Shown here piece after piece: positions 1 to 9,063 of a stretch of 64,000 nt of DNA. The stretch covers positions 1 through 64,000 of the forward strand of contig CANHGS010000011.1 in NCBI GenBank assembly GCA_947460595.1, written 5' to 3'. The position numbers and the translations under genes are program-made. This stretch comes from Bacteroidota bacterium (GTDB lineage Bacteria; Bacteroidota; Bacteroidia; Chitinophagales; Chitinophagaceae). Position 1 is the stretch's first letter. Each line of letters opens with the position of its first letter. Under the pieces are notes generated by a model that ran no database searches, had not been told where the DNA came from, and saw only the letters and a program-made list of their open reading frames with translations.

Positions 1-396
1 AAAGTCAATCTACAAATTTGCTATGACCTAAGATTTCCGGTTTGGGCCAGACAACAAGCAACGGATCAACCAGAATATGATGTATTAATTTATGTAGCCA
101 ATTGGCCTGAGCGCAGAAGCCATGCCTGGAAGTCTTTGCTCATTGCCCGAGCCATAGAAAACCAGTGCTATGTGATTGGGGTAAACCGTGTAGGTGAAGA
201 CGGTAAGGGGATTAACCATAGTGGAGACAGTATGGTCATAGACCCATTGGGAGAAGTCTTGTTTAGCAAAGCGCAGGAAACTTGCAGCCATACCATTGCT
301 TTGAATAAAGCACAGCTAGAAGAAGTACGCAGCAAATTTCCTTTCTGGAAAGACGCTGATTCCTTTCAACTTTTACAAAACAATCTAGATGCCTAA
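1..396 (+). CDS. Nitrilase-family amidohydrolase (omega-amidase type), 5' end cut off
   Basis: The reading frame is open from base 1, so this is the C-terminal ~131 residues of a larger protein. The nitrilase nucleophile motif is at residues 6-12 (I-C-Y-D-L-R-F), followed by the typical V-A-N-W-P and R-A-I-E-N segments. Known YafV/Nit2-like omega-amidases hydrolyse alpha-ketoglutaramate and related omega-amides in the cytosol. The catalytic Glu and Lys lie upstream and cannot be checked. The stop overlaps the start of nagA by 8 bases, so the two genes are probably translationally coupled. The subfamily is inferred from the motif context; another C-N hydrolase specificity is possible. Confidence 0.85.
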   Translation, partial: KVNLQICYDLRFPVWARQQATDQPEYDVLIYVANWPERRSHAWKSLLIARAIENQCYVIGVNRVGEDGKGINHSGDSMVIDPLGEVLFSKAQETCSHTIALNKAQLEEVRSKFPFWKDADSFQLLQNNLDA

Positions 397-1480
397 AACC
401 TATTTGGCCAAACAACTATTTACGGGTCATGAATGTCTGATGAACCATGCGATACAAGTAGAAGCGGGTAAAGTCATTGCTATTTTACCCAATGAAGGAT
501 TGCCTGAGAATGCAGGACCCATTTACGATATCATTGCGCCAGCATTTTTAGACATTCAGATTTATGGGGCCGATAGTAAATTATTGTCAGTGTATCCTAA
601 TGCAGACGCATTAGATAGGTTGTATGAATATTGCAGCAAGGGAGGGGCACCTAATTTTATTGCTACCGTTGCCACCAATGATACCAAAGTGTTTCACCAG
701 TGCATTGATGCCATTAGAGATTATTGGGCAAAAGGCGGAAAAGGATGTTTGGGTTTGCACGTAGAAGGTCCTTGGTTAAACCCACTCAAAAAAGGGGCGC
801 ATCTTGAATCCTTTATTCACTCGCCTTCCAAACAAGAAGTACTTGATTTACTGGAATACGGAAAGGGCGTCATCAAAATTATTACTGTGGCACCGGAAGT
901 CTTGGAATCAGGTATTGTTAACCTAATTCAAGCAGCGGGTGTAACTATTTCTGCTGGTCATAGCAATGCCACTTATGAAGAAGCCACCACTGCTTTTGAC
1001 AAGGGTATTGGAACCGTCACGCATTTGTTCAATGCCATGAGTCCCCTGCAACACCGTGCACCAGGTTTGGTGGGTGCTGTGTTTAATCATCCATCAGTAT
1101 TGTCAAGTGTAGTGCCCGATGGATACCATGTAGATTTTGCCGCCATCAAAATAGCTTGGAAACAAATGGGATCCAGACTTTTTGCCATAACTGATGCCGT
1201 TGCTGAAACCGCTACCGGACCTTATCCGCACCATTTGGTAGGAGATAAATACGAATCCAATGGCATTCTTTCTGGTTCCGCACTCACCATGCTGAAGTGC
1301 TTACAAAACCTAGTCAAAGACGTGGGTGTTCCATTAGAAGATGCATTGCGCATGGTAAGTACCACGCCTGCAAAAGCCATTGGTAATCATAGTTTGGGGC
1401 TGATTGAAAATGGATTACCTGCTCATTTGGTTTGCTTGAACGAGTCCTTAGCAATAGAAGCTGTGATAACGCCTAGTTAG
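389..1480 (+). CDS. nagA: N-acetylglucosamine-6-phosphate deacetylase
   Basis: Cytosolic enzyme that converts GlcNAc-6-P to GlcN-6-P plus acetate in amino-sugar and cell-wall recycling. At 363 residues it is close to family length. It has the family signatures in order: D-I-Q-I-Y-G near residue 53, H-V-E-G-P near 125 (metal Glu), G-H-S-N-A-T near 190 and T-H-L-F-N-A-M near 212 (metal His), D-G-Y-H near 246 and I-T-D-A near 268 (catalytic Asp). All metal and catalytic positions look intact. The ATG lies inside the end of the nitrilase gene. Its 3' end overlaps the convergent S41 peptidase gene by 8 bases. Confidence 0.93.
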   Translation: MPKTYLAKQLFTGHECLMNHAIQVEAGKVIAILPNEGLPENAGPIYDIIAPAFLDIQIYGADSKLLSVYPNADALDRLYEYCSKGGAPNFIATVATNDTKVFHQCIDAIRDYWAKGGKGCLGLHVEGPWLNPLKKGAHLESFIHSPSKQEVLDLLEYGKGVIKIITVAPEVLESGIVNLIQAAGVTISAGHSNATYEEATTAFDKGIGTVTHLFNAMSPLQHRAPGLVGAVFNHPSVLSSVVPDGYHVDFAAIKIAWKQMGSRLFAITDAVAETATGPYPHHLVGDKYESNGILSGSALTMLKCLQNLVKDVGVPLEDALRMVSTTPAKAIGNHSLGLIENGLPAHLVCLNESLAIEAVITPS

Positions 1481-2975
1481 GATTTTTGGAAGTCTGAATC
1501 AGCTTTCTAATCTGTAATAATTTAAGATCCTGTCCCTTGCGAATAGCTTCTGAACTAGGTCCAACAGGAAGATCTGGTTGTACGCCCGCGCCTTTGGGTC
1601 TATTACCTGCTAGCACTATCCGATACATGGGTAGGCTAATTTGCAATCCCGTGTTTGGCAAAACAATGGTTGGAAGATGTACTGCCGAATTTCCATAATA
1701 ACCACCGCCTGATTCTTCTCCAACTATGGTTACATTGGACTGACCCTTTAGGTTTCCAGCAAACATGGTGGCTGCGCTAAAGCTCAACCCACCTTGAACA
1801 ATATAAATGTCTCCGTCAAATCTTAAGTGTTTGTTGGGCTCATAATACTTGGTCTCATAACGCCTATAATGAATTTGTCCATCACTCATTTTATGGGCTC
1901 CAACATTCATGGGAAACCAATAGAGCCATGACTGTTTAATATGTGAACCGTATTCAAATTTTCTACTAATGGCTACTACAGAATCCGCCACTTTAAATGG
2001 TTGTTTGGCCAGGTATGCTGTTAGGCGAATACTATTGATAATTTGACCTCCCCCATTCTCGCGAAGGTCAATGACCAAGTGCGGAATCTTTTTTTCTTGA
2101 ATGGTTTTAAAAGACTGTTTGAAAAATTTGCGCAAACCTGGAGCTGAGAAACTAGTGATGCGCAGATAAGCCGTATTGATACTGGTATCAATTTGCAAAC
2201 TGCGTTGGTTGAACTTGTTGGCTGCCCTAATTTGCTTGCGGCTAGGTCTTACAACGGCAGGAGCCAAACTATCATTTGGTAAGGGTCTTCTACCCGGCCT
2301 AAGACCAGGATTAAAATTGCGCAAAGTATCTACAGCAGCCAATCCCATGCTGTCTATATAATGCACTATGTATTGACTGTCTAGTCCAAAAATGGTTTTA
2401 TACCAAGCCCCAAATTGGTTGCTCACCAATTGACTTCTATAATTGTTGGCGTAACCATCAATGCTGATATAAGGGAAGATGCTGTCTAAGATTTCTTTAT
2501 TGGTTTTACCATTGATGCCAGTGATGATGGTGCCTCTTTTACTCACGGCTTTTTGTGCAAAGGATCCACCCAAGACCACCATACTATCTCCCCAAGTTTT
2601 AATAGACAATGGAAAAACAGGAAACTGAAATTGCGTAGCAGTTTTTCTATAGTCTTTTGAAAAACGCACTGTGGTATGACCACAATGAATCTTGGCTATC
2701 AGCAAGGCCAAATGATTTTTGAATTGAATCTCGTTTAAAGAATCGGTAATGCTTTCTCGCGCCTGTTTAAAAAAGAAGTCCATGCTGTCTTTGGGCGTAT
2801 ACCAATAGAGGCTGGGATGATTGGCTTCCAAAATTTTTTGCAAGAGCGCTACGTCTTCCTGCAAAATTTCAGACGCCATTTTGTTGAGCGGAGAATAAGC
2901 GCCCTGGCGCGTTGGCCCACATGAAATAAAAAAAACCAGCACGCAAAACAGTGAAAGGATTCTTCTGTTTTGCAT
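1473..2975 (-). CDS. S41 family (C-terminal processing type) peptidase, lipoprotein
   Basis: The signal sequence ends in a lipobox (F-F-I-S-C), so a lipidated envelope protease is predicted. The middle region carries a tail-specific protease fold: I-D-L-R-E-N-G-G-G near residue 303 and a serine segment G-G-L-S-F-S-A-A near 395, typical of S41 active sites. The ATG at 2975 is preferred because it gives a normal lipoprotein signal; a TTG at 2984 would add three residues. It is the last gene of a suhB-like/thiL operon, with 9 bases between thiL and this ATG. Substrates are unknown. S41 proteases in Bacteroidota generally process or degrade envelope proteins. Confidence 0.85.
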   Translation of the reverse strand: MQNRRILSLFCVLVFFISCGPTRQGAYSPLNKMASEILQEDVALLQKILEANHPSLYWYTPKDSMDFFFKQARESITDSLNEIQFKNHLALLIAKIHCGHTTVRFSKDYRKTATQFQFPVFPLSIKTWGDSMVVLGGSFAQKAVSKRGTIITGINGKTNKEILDSIFPYISIDGYANNYRSQLVSNQFGAWYKTIFGLDSQYIVHYIDSMGLAAVDTLRNFNPGLRPGRRPLPNDSLAPAVVRPSRKQIRAANKFNQRSLQIDTSINTAYLRITSFSAPGLRKFFKQSFKTIQEKKIPHLVIDLRENGGGQIINSIRLTAYLAKQPFKVADSVVAISRKFEYGSHIKQSWLYWFPMNVGAHKMSDGQIHYRRYETKYYEPNKHLRFDGDIYIVQGGLSFSAATMFAGNLKGQSNVTIVGEESGGGYYGNSAVHLPTIVLPNTGLQISLPMYRIVLAGNRPKGAGVQPDLPVGPSSEAIRKGQDLKLLQIRKLIQTSKNPN

Positions 2976-2984
2976 GCTTAACAA

Positions 2985-4016
2985 TTATTGTTGAAAGGCA
3001 TTCCAGCCCTGTGCGGTAATATTAAATGTGTTACCCCCCTTGGTCAAGAGTTTGCAACCCTCTTCTAGATCTGTCATATAACCAATCACGCTGATCTCTT
3101 CATTAAAAGTGATCTTATCGTGGTCTTCTTGCTTGAGGGTAAAAATGAGTTCGTAATCTTCACCACCATTCAATGCGCAAACTGTTGGATCTAGTCCAAA
3201 TTTATAAGCTGCTTTTCGGCTCTCATCGTTGATAGGTAATTTCTCTTCATAGATTCTACAACCTAGGTTGCTCTGTTTACAAAGGTGCATCACTTCACTA
3301 CTAACACCATCACTTACATCCATCATAGATGTAGGTGTGATATCATTTTTTTCAAAGAATTCAATAATCTCTTTACGCGCTTCTGGTTTTAATAACCTGC
3401 CTACTATATAAGATTCATTTTCTAAATCAGGTTGTATTTTTGGATTCTCTAAATAGATTTTCTTTTCGCGCTCCATGAGTGTGAGTCCTAAAAAAGCACC
3501 ACCCAAATCGCCTGAAACGCATATCAGATCGCCCTTCTGGGCCGTACTTCTTTTGACAAATTTATCGGGAGCCACTTCTCCAATAGCCGTGATGCTGATG
3601 ATAAATCCTTTTTGTGAAGTAGAAGTATCTCCGCCAATTAAATCAACACCATGTTTTTCACAAGCCAAGTAAATGCCTTCATAGAATTCATTTAAAGCTT
3701 CTAAACTGACCCTATTACTAATCCCAATGCTCACCGTAATTTGGGTGGGCTGCGCATTCATGGCATAGATATCGCTCAGGTTTACCATCACAGATTTGTA
3801 TCCCAAATGTTTGAGGGGGGTATACATCAAATCAAAATGAATCCCTTCTAATAAAAGGTCCGTGGTAACCACCGTTTGTTTTCCAAAATGATTAATCACG
3901 GCAGCGTCATCGCCTACGCCCAAGACCGTGCTCACATTTTGAATCTCAAAATTCTTGGTCAAATGTTCTATCAATCCAAACTCGCCTAACTCGGCTATTT
4001 CTGTTCTTTCTTCCAT
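2985..4016 (-). CDS. thiL: Thiamine-monophosphate kinase
   Basis: Phosphorylates thiamine monophosphate to the active cofactor thiamine diphosphate in the cytosol. It has 343 residues, the usual length. The AIRS/ThiL fold motifs are visible: G-V-G-D-D-A-A-V-I at residues 33-41 and T-T-D-L-L-L-E-G-I-H-F at 51-61, then the V-N-L-S-D segment near 78, and D-V-S-D-G near 238. It sits between the inositol-phosphatase-like gene (20-base gap) and the S41 peptidase in an apparent three-gene operon. No other thiamine genes are nearby, and I saw no thiamine riboswitch upstream. Confidence 0.95.
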   Translation of the reverse strand: MEERTEIAELGEFGLIEHLTKNFEIQNVSTVLGVGDDAAVINHFGKQTVVTTDLLLEGIHFDLMYTPLKHLGYKSVMVNLSDIYAMNAQPTQITVSIGISNRVSLEALNEFYEGIYLACEKHGVDLIGGDTSTSQKGFIISITAIGEVAPDKFVKRSTAQKGDLICVSGDLGGAFLGLTLMEREKKIYLENPKIQPDLENESYIVGRLLKPEARKEIIEFFEKNDITPTSMMDVSDGVSSEVMHLCKQSNLGCRIYEEKLPINDESRKAAYKFGLDPTVCALNGGEDYELIFTLKQEDHDKITFNEEISVIGYMTDLEEGCKLLTKGGNTFNITAQGWNAFQQ

Positions 4017-4036
4017 GTACTTGTTTTTGTTTGTGA

Positions 4037-4819
4037 CTATCCGTTTACGGGACCTCCATTTACTATAGCTACTAATTCATCGTGTATCAATCCATTGGTA
4101 GCAATGATATGTGGTTGATAAGGTGAATAATGTTCGCCTTTAAAATCGGTAACCTTTCCCCCGGCTTCTTCTACCATTAGGTATCCGGCAGCGCTATCCC
4201 AAGCGTTTAGTTTGTGCTCATAAAATCCGTCAAATCGGCCAGCGGCCACCCAACAAAGATCTATAGCAGCACTACCCAGTCTTCTAACAGGAATACCTTT
4301 TCTAATCAGTTTTTCAAAAACCTGTAAGGGTCCATTGGGACTGTCTAAATAAGTATATGGAAAACCAGTAACCATGCTACTCTTGATTATTTCAGATTTG
4401 TTGCTTACATGAATCAGTTGATTGTTCAACGTGGCGCCAAATCCCTTTTGAGCAAAAAAGAATTCGTTCATAAAGGGGTTGTATACCGCACCCATAATCA
4501 TCTTGCCTTCTTGTTCCACCCCAATACTTACACAACATATTGGAATGCCATTGGCAAAATTGACCGTGCCATCAATGGGGTCAATGATCCATTTAAAAGT
4601 ACTGTCTTGAATAATTTCTCCCGCTTCTTCGCTCAAAAGATAATGGTCTGGAAAGTCGGCTTTGATCACATCAAAGATGGCTTTTTCAGAAGCATGGTCT
4701 GCTTCTGTTACCAGATTGTTCATGCCTTCCTTATTGGAAATTTGAAAACTGCCGTTAAAATAACTTTGCATTACCGCGGCTCCAGCTTCGGCCGCTTTAA
4801 TCAGGGTCTGTTTCATCAT
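4037..4819 (-). CDS. Inositol monophosphatase family protein
   Basis: Mg-dependent sugar/inositol phosphatase of the IMPase/SuhB/CysQ superfamily. With the start at 4819 (260 residues), S-E-E-A-G lies at 63-67 and D-P-I-D-G-T at 80-85, the family's metal-binding motifs. The third metal Asp is in W-D-S-A-A-G near residue 200. The frame stays open up to 4864, but the extra 15 residues match nothing in the family. A TACTTTTG -7 element immediately upstream of 4819 also argues for the shorter start at 4819 or 4816. Substrate (inositol phosphate, fructose bisphosphate or PAP) cannot be decided. First gene of an operon with thiL. Confidence 0.9.
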   Translation of the reverse strand: MMKQTLIKAAEAGAAVMQSYFNGSFQISNKEGMNNLVTEADHASEKAIFDVIKADFPDHYLLSEEAGEIIQDSTFKWIIDPIDGTVNFANGIPICCVSIGVEQEGKMIMGAVYNPFMNEFFFAQKGFGATLNNQLIHVSNKSEIIKSSMVTGFPYTYLDSPNGPLQVFEKLIRKGIPVRRLGSAAIDLCWVAAGRFDGFYEHKLNAWDSAAGYLMVEEAGGKVTDFKGEHYSPYQPHIIATNGLIHDELVAIVNGGPVNG

Positions 4820-4823
4820 GGGA

Positions 4824-4831
4824 CAAAAGTA
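4824..4831 (-). promoter_or_regulatory. Bacteroidota -7 element upstream of the inositol phosphatase gene
   Basis: On the minus strand this reads TACTTTTG, a full match to TAnnTTTG. It lies only 4 bases before the ATG at 4819. If used, transcripts would be leaderless or nearly so, which would rule out the longer ORF start at 4864. No good -33 TTG was found at 19-21 bases upstream. Confidence 0.45.
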
Positions 4832-4921
4832 CCCCCGTTTTATTTGATTCAGAAATGATTTCACGGGGTATTCAATTGCATTACGGTAGTTTTTAGTTTA
4901 ATTCGTGGTTCATATTCTGCC

Positions 4922-6145
4922 TTGGAATTATCCATTATCATAGTCAATTACAATGTGCGGTTCTTTTTGGAACAGTGCCTGCACAGTGTATCCAAAGCTA
5001 TTGCTGGTTTGGATGCCGAGGTTTGGGTGGTAGATAATGCCAGTACAGATGGCAGTATGGACTACCTGCAACCCCTGTTTCCATGGGTGCATTTTCTACC
5101 CAACCCAGAAAATATTGGATACGCCAAGGCTAATAATCAGGCATTGACCCATTGCCGGGGCCAATATATTTTGTTTTTGAACCCAGATACCTTGGTAGCA
5201 GAAGACTGTTTTAGACTTTCTTTAGACTTTATTGGGGCCCAGCCATCACCCGGAGCTATGGGCATTCGAATGCTGGATGGCTCGGGCAAATTTTTACCAG
5301 AAAGCAAAAGGGCCTTCCCTTCGCCGGTATCGGCACTATACAAACTCACGGGTTTGTCAGCGCTTTTTCCCCGTTCGGCTGTTTTTAACCATTATTCCTT
5401 GGGGCATTTGAGTCAAGACCAAAACCACCAAGTAGATGTATTGGCGGGGGCTTTTATGCTCTTGCCCAAGTCTGTGCTGGACCAAGTTGGCAGTTTTGAC
5501 GAGCGATTTTTTATGTACGGAGAAGATATTGACCTAAGTTACCGGGTGCAGAAAGCGGGTTTTCAGAACTATTATTTTGCAGGTAGCTCCATTATTCACT
5601 TTAAAGGAGAGAGTACCCGCAAGGGCAGTTTGAACTATGTCTTACTGTTCTACAATGCCATGCGCCTATTTGTACAAAAGAATTATAGTGGGGGCCGTGC
5701 CGGTGTTTTTGCCTTTTTTATTCAATTAGCCATCTTGATGAGGGGGGCTTTTAGCTTGGTCCATAGATTAATACTGGGTCCATTAGTTACGGTAATGGCA
5801 TATAACCGAAAGAAGGAATTAAGGCGGACAGCCGTTTTGGCTGCGGAAGGTCTGGGTCAGAAAGCGGGTGAGATCTTAAACAATACCGGGCTTGGCACTA
5901 GCAATAGCCTAACTTACTCACCCGAAGACAAGCAAGTCTTAAAGAACAAAGCGGATTATCAGGCCATTTTATTTGCTGAGGGAGGCAGTCTGACTTGGAA
6001 ACAAATCATTGCTATAACTGAGGATTTTATAGATTATAAGGGTGAATTTTGGTTTCATGCAGCTGAAAGCGGTTCTATTGTTGGCAGTGATTCTAAGGAA
6101 ACCAGTGGAAGGGCCGTATCGCCAAATGAGTCAGCCACCACTTAG
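4922..6145 (+). CDS. Glycosyltransferase family 2, rhamnosyltransferase-like
   Basis: Predicted cytosolic or membrane-associated inverting glycosyltransferase for envelope polysaccharide. N-terminal GT-A fold: I-I-I-V-N-Y-N near residue 5, nucleotide-binding D-N-A-S-T-D-G near 38, N-P-E-N-I-G-Y-A near 61 and L-N-P-D-T near 83. The acceptor-side acid motif F-M-Y-G-E-D-I-D-L-S is near 198. A hydrophobic stretch follows at about 255-285, then about 120 C-terminal residues that I cannot assign. No ATG gives this N-terminus, so TTG at 4922 is the likely start. Divergent from the phosphatase gene. Donor and acceptor are unknown. Confidence 0.87.
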   Translation: MELSIIIVNYNVRFFLEQCLHSVSKAIAGLDAEVWVVDNASTDGSMDYLQPLFPWVHFLPNPENIGYAKANNQALTHCRGQYILFLNPDTLVAEDCFRLSLDFIGAQPSPGAMGIRMLDGSGKFLPESKRAFPSPVSALYKLTGLSALFPRSAVFNHYSLGHLSQDQNHQVDVLAGAFMLLPKSVLDQVGSFDERFFMYGEDIDLSYRVQKAGFQNYYFAGSSIIHFKGESTRKGSLNYVLLFYNAMRLFVQKNYSGGRAGVFAFFIQLAILMRGAFSLVHRLILGPLVTVMAYNRKKELRRTAVLAAEGLGQKAGEILNNTGLGTSNSLTYSPEDKQVLKNKADYQAILFAEGGSLTWKQIIAITEDFIDYKGEFWFHAAESGSIVGSDSKETSGRAVSPNESATT

Positions 6146-6236
6146 CCGCCCAAATCTCCGCTTAATGAGTTGTCAATCCTGTTTTTTAATGCAATTGCTT
6201 TAGCTTCGTAATTCTTTAGCAAAACGGTTCCTAACG

Positions 6237-7769
6237 ATGGCTATTCTTGATATCAAGCTCCCAAATTCTATACTCAAGGCCCTGCGCCTGCCCCAGAATA
6301 ATCCTAGGCGGCAGCAATTAAAGGTGTTGAGGAAAATGCTGCGGAAAGCAAGGTTTACAGAATTTGGCCAAACCTTCCGATTTGACGAGATTTTGTTGAG
6401 CAAGCACCCAGGTAAGAAATTTCAAGAACTGGTTCCAACTTATAATTATAATAAGATTTACAAGGAATGGTGGCATAAGACCCTAGAAGGCAAGTCTGAT
6501 GTTTGCTGGCCAGGTAAAATCAAATATTATGCACTGAGTAGTGGTACCAGTGAATCTGCTAGTAAGTTCCTACCCATTACCAATGACCTGCTTCGTGGTA
6601 ATAAGTTGGCCATGATTAAACACTTGCTCACTTTGCGTAACTATGAAGACATTCCATTGGGCGCATTGGGACGCGGTTGGTTAACCTTAGGTGGTAGTAC
6701 CGATTTACAGAAAGGACCTGGCTATTATTCTGGTGACCTCAGTGGTATTACCCAAATGAAAGCTCCTTTTTGGTTCCAACCCTTTTACAAACCGGGAAAG
6801 AAAATAGCCAAGGAAAAAGACTGGAATAAGAAATTAGAAGATATTGTAGACAAAGCACCAGAATGGGATATAGCGTTCTTGGTAGGAGTTCCTGCTTGGA
6901 TTCAGATGTGTATAGAAATGGTGATTGAGCGCTACAAGCTCAATAATATCCATGAGATGTGGCCCAATTTGGCATTCTTTGTACACGGAGGGGTAAGCTT
7001 TGAGCCTTATAAAAAGGGGTTTGAGAAATTGTTGGGTAAGCCCATCACTTATATAGAAACCTATTTGGCTAGCGAAGGTTTTATTGCTTACCAAGACCGT
7101 CAGTATGCTCAAGGCATGAAACTGGTCACCAGTGAACATATCTTCTTTGAATTTGTGCCGTTTGATGACCTGAATTTTGATGCCAATGGAGATATGATAG
7201 AATTTCCTGAAGCACTCATGATTCATGAAGTGGAAGAAGGTAAGGATTACGCCCTCTTGATTAGTACCACGGCCGGAACCTGGCGATACCTGATTGGAGA
7301 CACCGTTCGTTTTGTAGACAAAGACAGGTGTGAAATCATTATCACTGGACGTACCAAGCATTTCTTGAGTCTGGTAGGAGAGCACTTGAGCGTAGACAAT
7401 ATGAACAAAGCCATTCAATTGGCTAGTGAGGAATTGAATATTAGCATTCCAGAATTTACGGTAGCGGGTGTGCCATTTGGCAATTTCTTTGCGCACCATT
7501 GGTATGTTGCCTGCAATGACAAGGTAGACGCCAAGGACCTGGCAAAAAGAATTGACCAACACCTTTGCGAACTCAATGATGACTATGCCGTAGAACGCAG
7601 AAGCGCGCTGAAAGACGTAATACTAGACGTGTTAACAGAAAAGGATTTCATGAATTTTATGACAGCCAAGGGAAAGATTGGTGGTCAACACAAATTTCCA
7701 AGGGTGCTCAAGGGAGGGTTGTTGCAAGACTGGCAACGGTTTCTGAAAGGCGAACACATTGAACCCTAA
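6237..7769 (+). CDS. GH3 auxin-responsive promoter family protein (acyl-adenylate/amide synthetase fold)
   Basis: 510 residues of the GH3 superfamily, related to plant acyl acid-amido synthetases that adenylate a carboxylate and join it to an amino acid. The ATP-binding motif S-S-G-T-S lies near residue 101, followed by the G-T-W-R-Y-L-I-G-D-T segment near 344 and I-T-G-R-T-K-H-F near 368, both typical of the adenylating fold. Bacterial GH3 proteins are common in Bacteroidota but their substrates are mostly unknown. The LysE-type exporter gene starts 23 bases downstream, suggesting co-transcription. A weak TAGCTTCG -7-like element lies at 6201-6208. Confidence 0.85.
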   Translation: MAILDIKLPNSILKALRLPQNNPRRQQLKVLRKMLRKARFTEFGQTFRFDEILLSKHPGKKFQELVPTYNYNKIYKEWWHKTLEGKSDVCWPGKIKYYALSSGTSESASKFLPITNDLLRGNKLAMIKHLLTLRNYEDIPLGALGRGWLTLGGSTDLQKGPGYYSGDLSGITQMKAPFWFQPFYKPGKKIAKEKDWNKKLEDIVDKAPEWDIAFLVGVPAWIQMCIEMVIERYKLNNIHEMWPNLAFFVHGGVSFEPYKKGFEKLLGKPITYIETYLASEGFIAYQDRQYAQGMKLVTSEHIFFEFVPFDDLNFDANGDMIEFPEALMIHEVEEGKDYALLISTTAGTWRYLIGDTVRFVDKDRCEIIITGRTKHFLSLVGEHLSVDNMNKAIQLASEELNISIPEFTVAGVPFGNFFAHHWYVACNDKVDAKDLAKRIDQHLCELNDDYAVERRSALKDVILDVLTEKDFMNFMTAKGKIGGQHKFPRVLKGGLLQDWQRFLKGEHIEP

Positions 7770-7792
7770 GGTTTGAATTTTCAATTAAGCGC

Positions 7793-8449
7793 ATGATTGC
7801 AGCAATTATCAAGGGACTGGGTTTGGGTGTGCTACTGGCAATTTCAGTAGGGCCCGTGATATTTGCCATTCTCAAACAAAGCATCAACAACGGACACAAA
7901 GCTGGTTATATTTTTGTGGCTGGTGTTTCTTCTAGCGATATTGCTTTGTTACTCATTTGTAATTTATTTACCTCGCTATTTCAATCGGCCTTGGCCCACC
8001 AAACCCTGATTGCTGTTTCTGGAAGCATCTTCTTAATTGGGGTTGGTATTTATACTTTCTTCTTTAAAAAAGTGGCGGTAGGGGATGACAATAATCTCAA
8101 AGAAAAAGTCTTTAGAAAGCGGGATTGGGTAGCCATTTATCTCTCTGGTTTCTTTATGAATATGTTGAACCCAGGTGTCTTTATTTTCTGGTTTGTTTGG
8201 TCGGCAGCCATCTTAGCTGATTCGGTTTCTCATGCCAATCCCATTCAATACAGGGCGGTTGTTTTTGGAACTTGTTTGGTCTTTGTCTTATTCACCGATA
8301 TTTTAAAAGTAATGCTGGCAGGGCGTTTGAGGCCTAAGATGACACCCAGAAACCTGCACCATATTAACCAATTGTCCGGCTTAATCCTCATTGGTTTTGG
8401 CATTGCCCTTTGTTGGGGGGTACTCCAATTTGGAGACCGTTTAAAATAG
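7793..8449 (+). CDS. LysE family translocator
   Basis: 218-residue inner-membrane protein with about six hydrophobic segments. The N-terminus (G-L-G-V-L-L-A-I-S-V-G-P, near residue 10) is the LysE/RhtB signature. Members export amino acids or related small molecules by proton antiport. A conserved N-M-L-N-P-G segment near residue 122 fits the family's second half. It follows the GH3-fold gene by 23 bases. The substrate is unknown; export of an amino acid or of the GH3 product is an inference from context only. Confidence 0.85.
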   Translation: MIAAIIKGLGLGVLLAISVGPVIFAILKQSINNGHKAGYIFVAGVSSSDIALLLICNLFTSLFQSALAHQTLIAVSGSIFLIGVGIYTFFFKKVAVGDDNNLKEKVFRKRDWVAIYLSGFFMNMLNPGVFIFWFVWSAAILADSVSHANPIQYRAVVFGTCLVFVLFTDILKVMLAGRLRPKMTPRNLHHINQLSGLILIGFGIALCWGVLQFGDRLK

Positions 8450-8502
8450 GTTTAACTATTTTTTTGGGTAGGTCAATCCATATTCCCAGTATCTTACCGC
8501 TA

Positions 8503-9060
8503 ATGAAACTCAGCTGCCTCCTTTTTTGTTGTTGTTTATCGGCAAAGCTGTTTGCACAAAACGACCTCCTCTTACTCAAAGACAAAACACGGACCCTACA
8601 AACCTGGACCAATGGTTCCTATATTCAATTCCAGTTTAGTAGCAAACAATGGATAGAAGGCATTGTGAAAATGGTTAGAAATGATTCCTTGACCATTGAT
8701 CAAATTCAAGTGAGGCTAGTGGGCAATCAATTTGGATTTGCCAATACCGATACCGTACATTTTGGCCTGCTCAAATTACACGTGAACGAAATTTATGGTA
8801 TGCCCAAGCGTGGATCTGGCGGAAATATTATAAGCAACGGTGCCTTATTTCAGTTAGGAAGTGGGGCCTATATCTTACTCAATATCACCAATAGCCTGAT
8901 CAAGGGAGAAGCCATTTTTGGTGTACCAAATCTAACAGGTCTTGGGATTGCCGGAGGATTTTTTATCTTAGGCAAGGTTTTACAATCTACACACAAGACT
9001 TATTTAAAAATGGGAAGCCGGTATAAAATGATCACCATTCAACTGGGCACCAATAGATAA
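8503..9060 (+). CDS. Exported protein of unknown function
   Basis: 185 residues from the ATG at 8503, which gives a clean Sec signal peptide ending in L-F-A-Q. The frame is open further upstream to 8410, but that part overlaps the LysE gene and reads as noise. The body is rich in beta-type segments and contains two or three hydrophobic stretches late in the protein (about residues 105-160: G-A-Y-I-L-L-N-I, then G-I-A-G-G-F-F-I-L-G). I do not recognise a family. It ends 3 bases before mtgA and is probably co-transcribed with it, so an envelope role is likely but unproven. Confidence 0.7.
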   Translation: MKLSCLLFCCCLSAKLFAQNDLLLLKDKTRTLQTWTNGSYIQFQFSSKQWIEGIVKMVRNDSLTIDQIQVRLVGNQFGFANTDTVHFGLLKLHVNEIYGMPKRGSGGNIISNGALFQLGSGAYILLNITNSLIKGEAIFGVPNLTGLGIAGGFFILGKVLQSTHKTYLKMGSRYKMITIQLGTNR

Positions 9061-9063
9061 CAC

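Noticed and set aside
4037..4864. Longer start for the inositol phosphatase at 4864
   Set aside because: The added residues do not match the family, and a -7 promoter element lies inside the extension.
6834..7562. 242-residue open frame on the minus strand inside the GH3-fold gene
   Set aside because: It lies fully antisense to a well-conserved gene, has no recognisable motif, and has no promoter or coupling.
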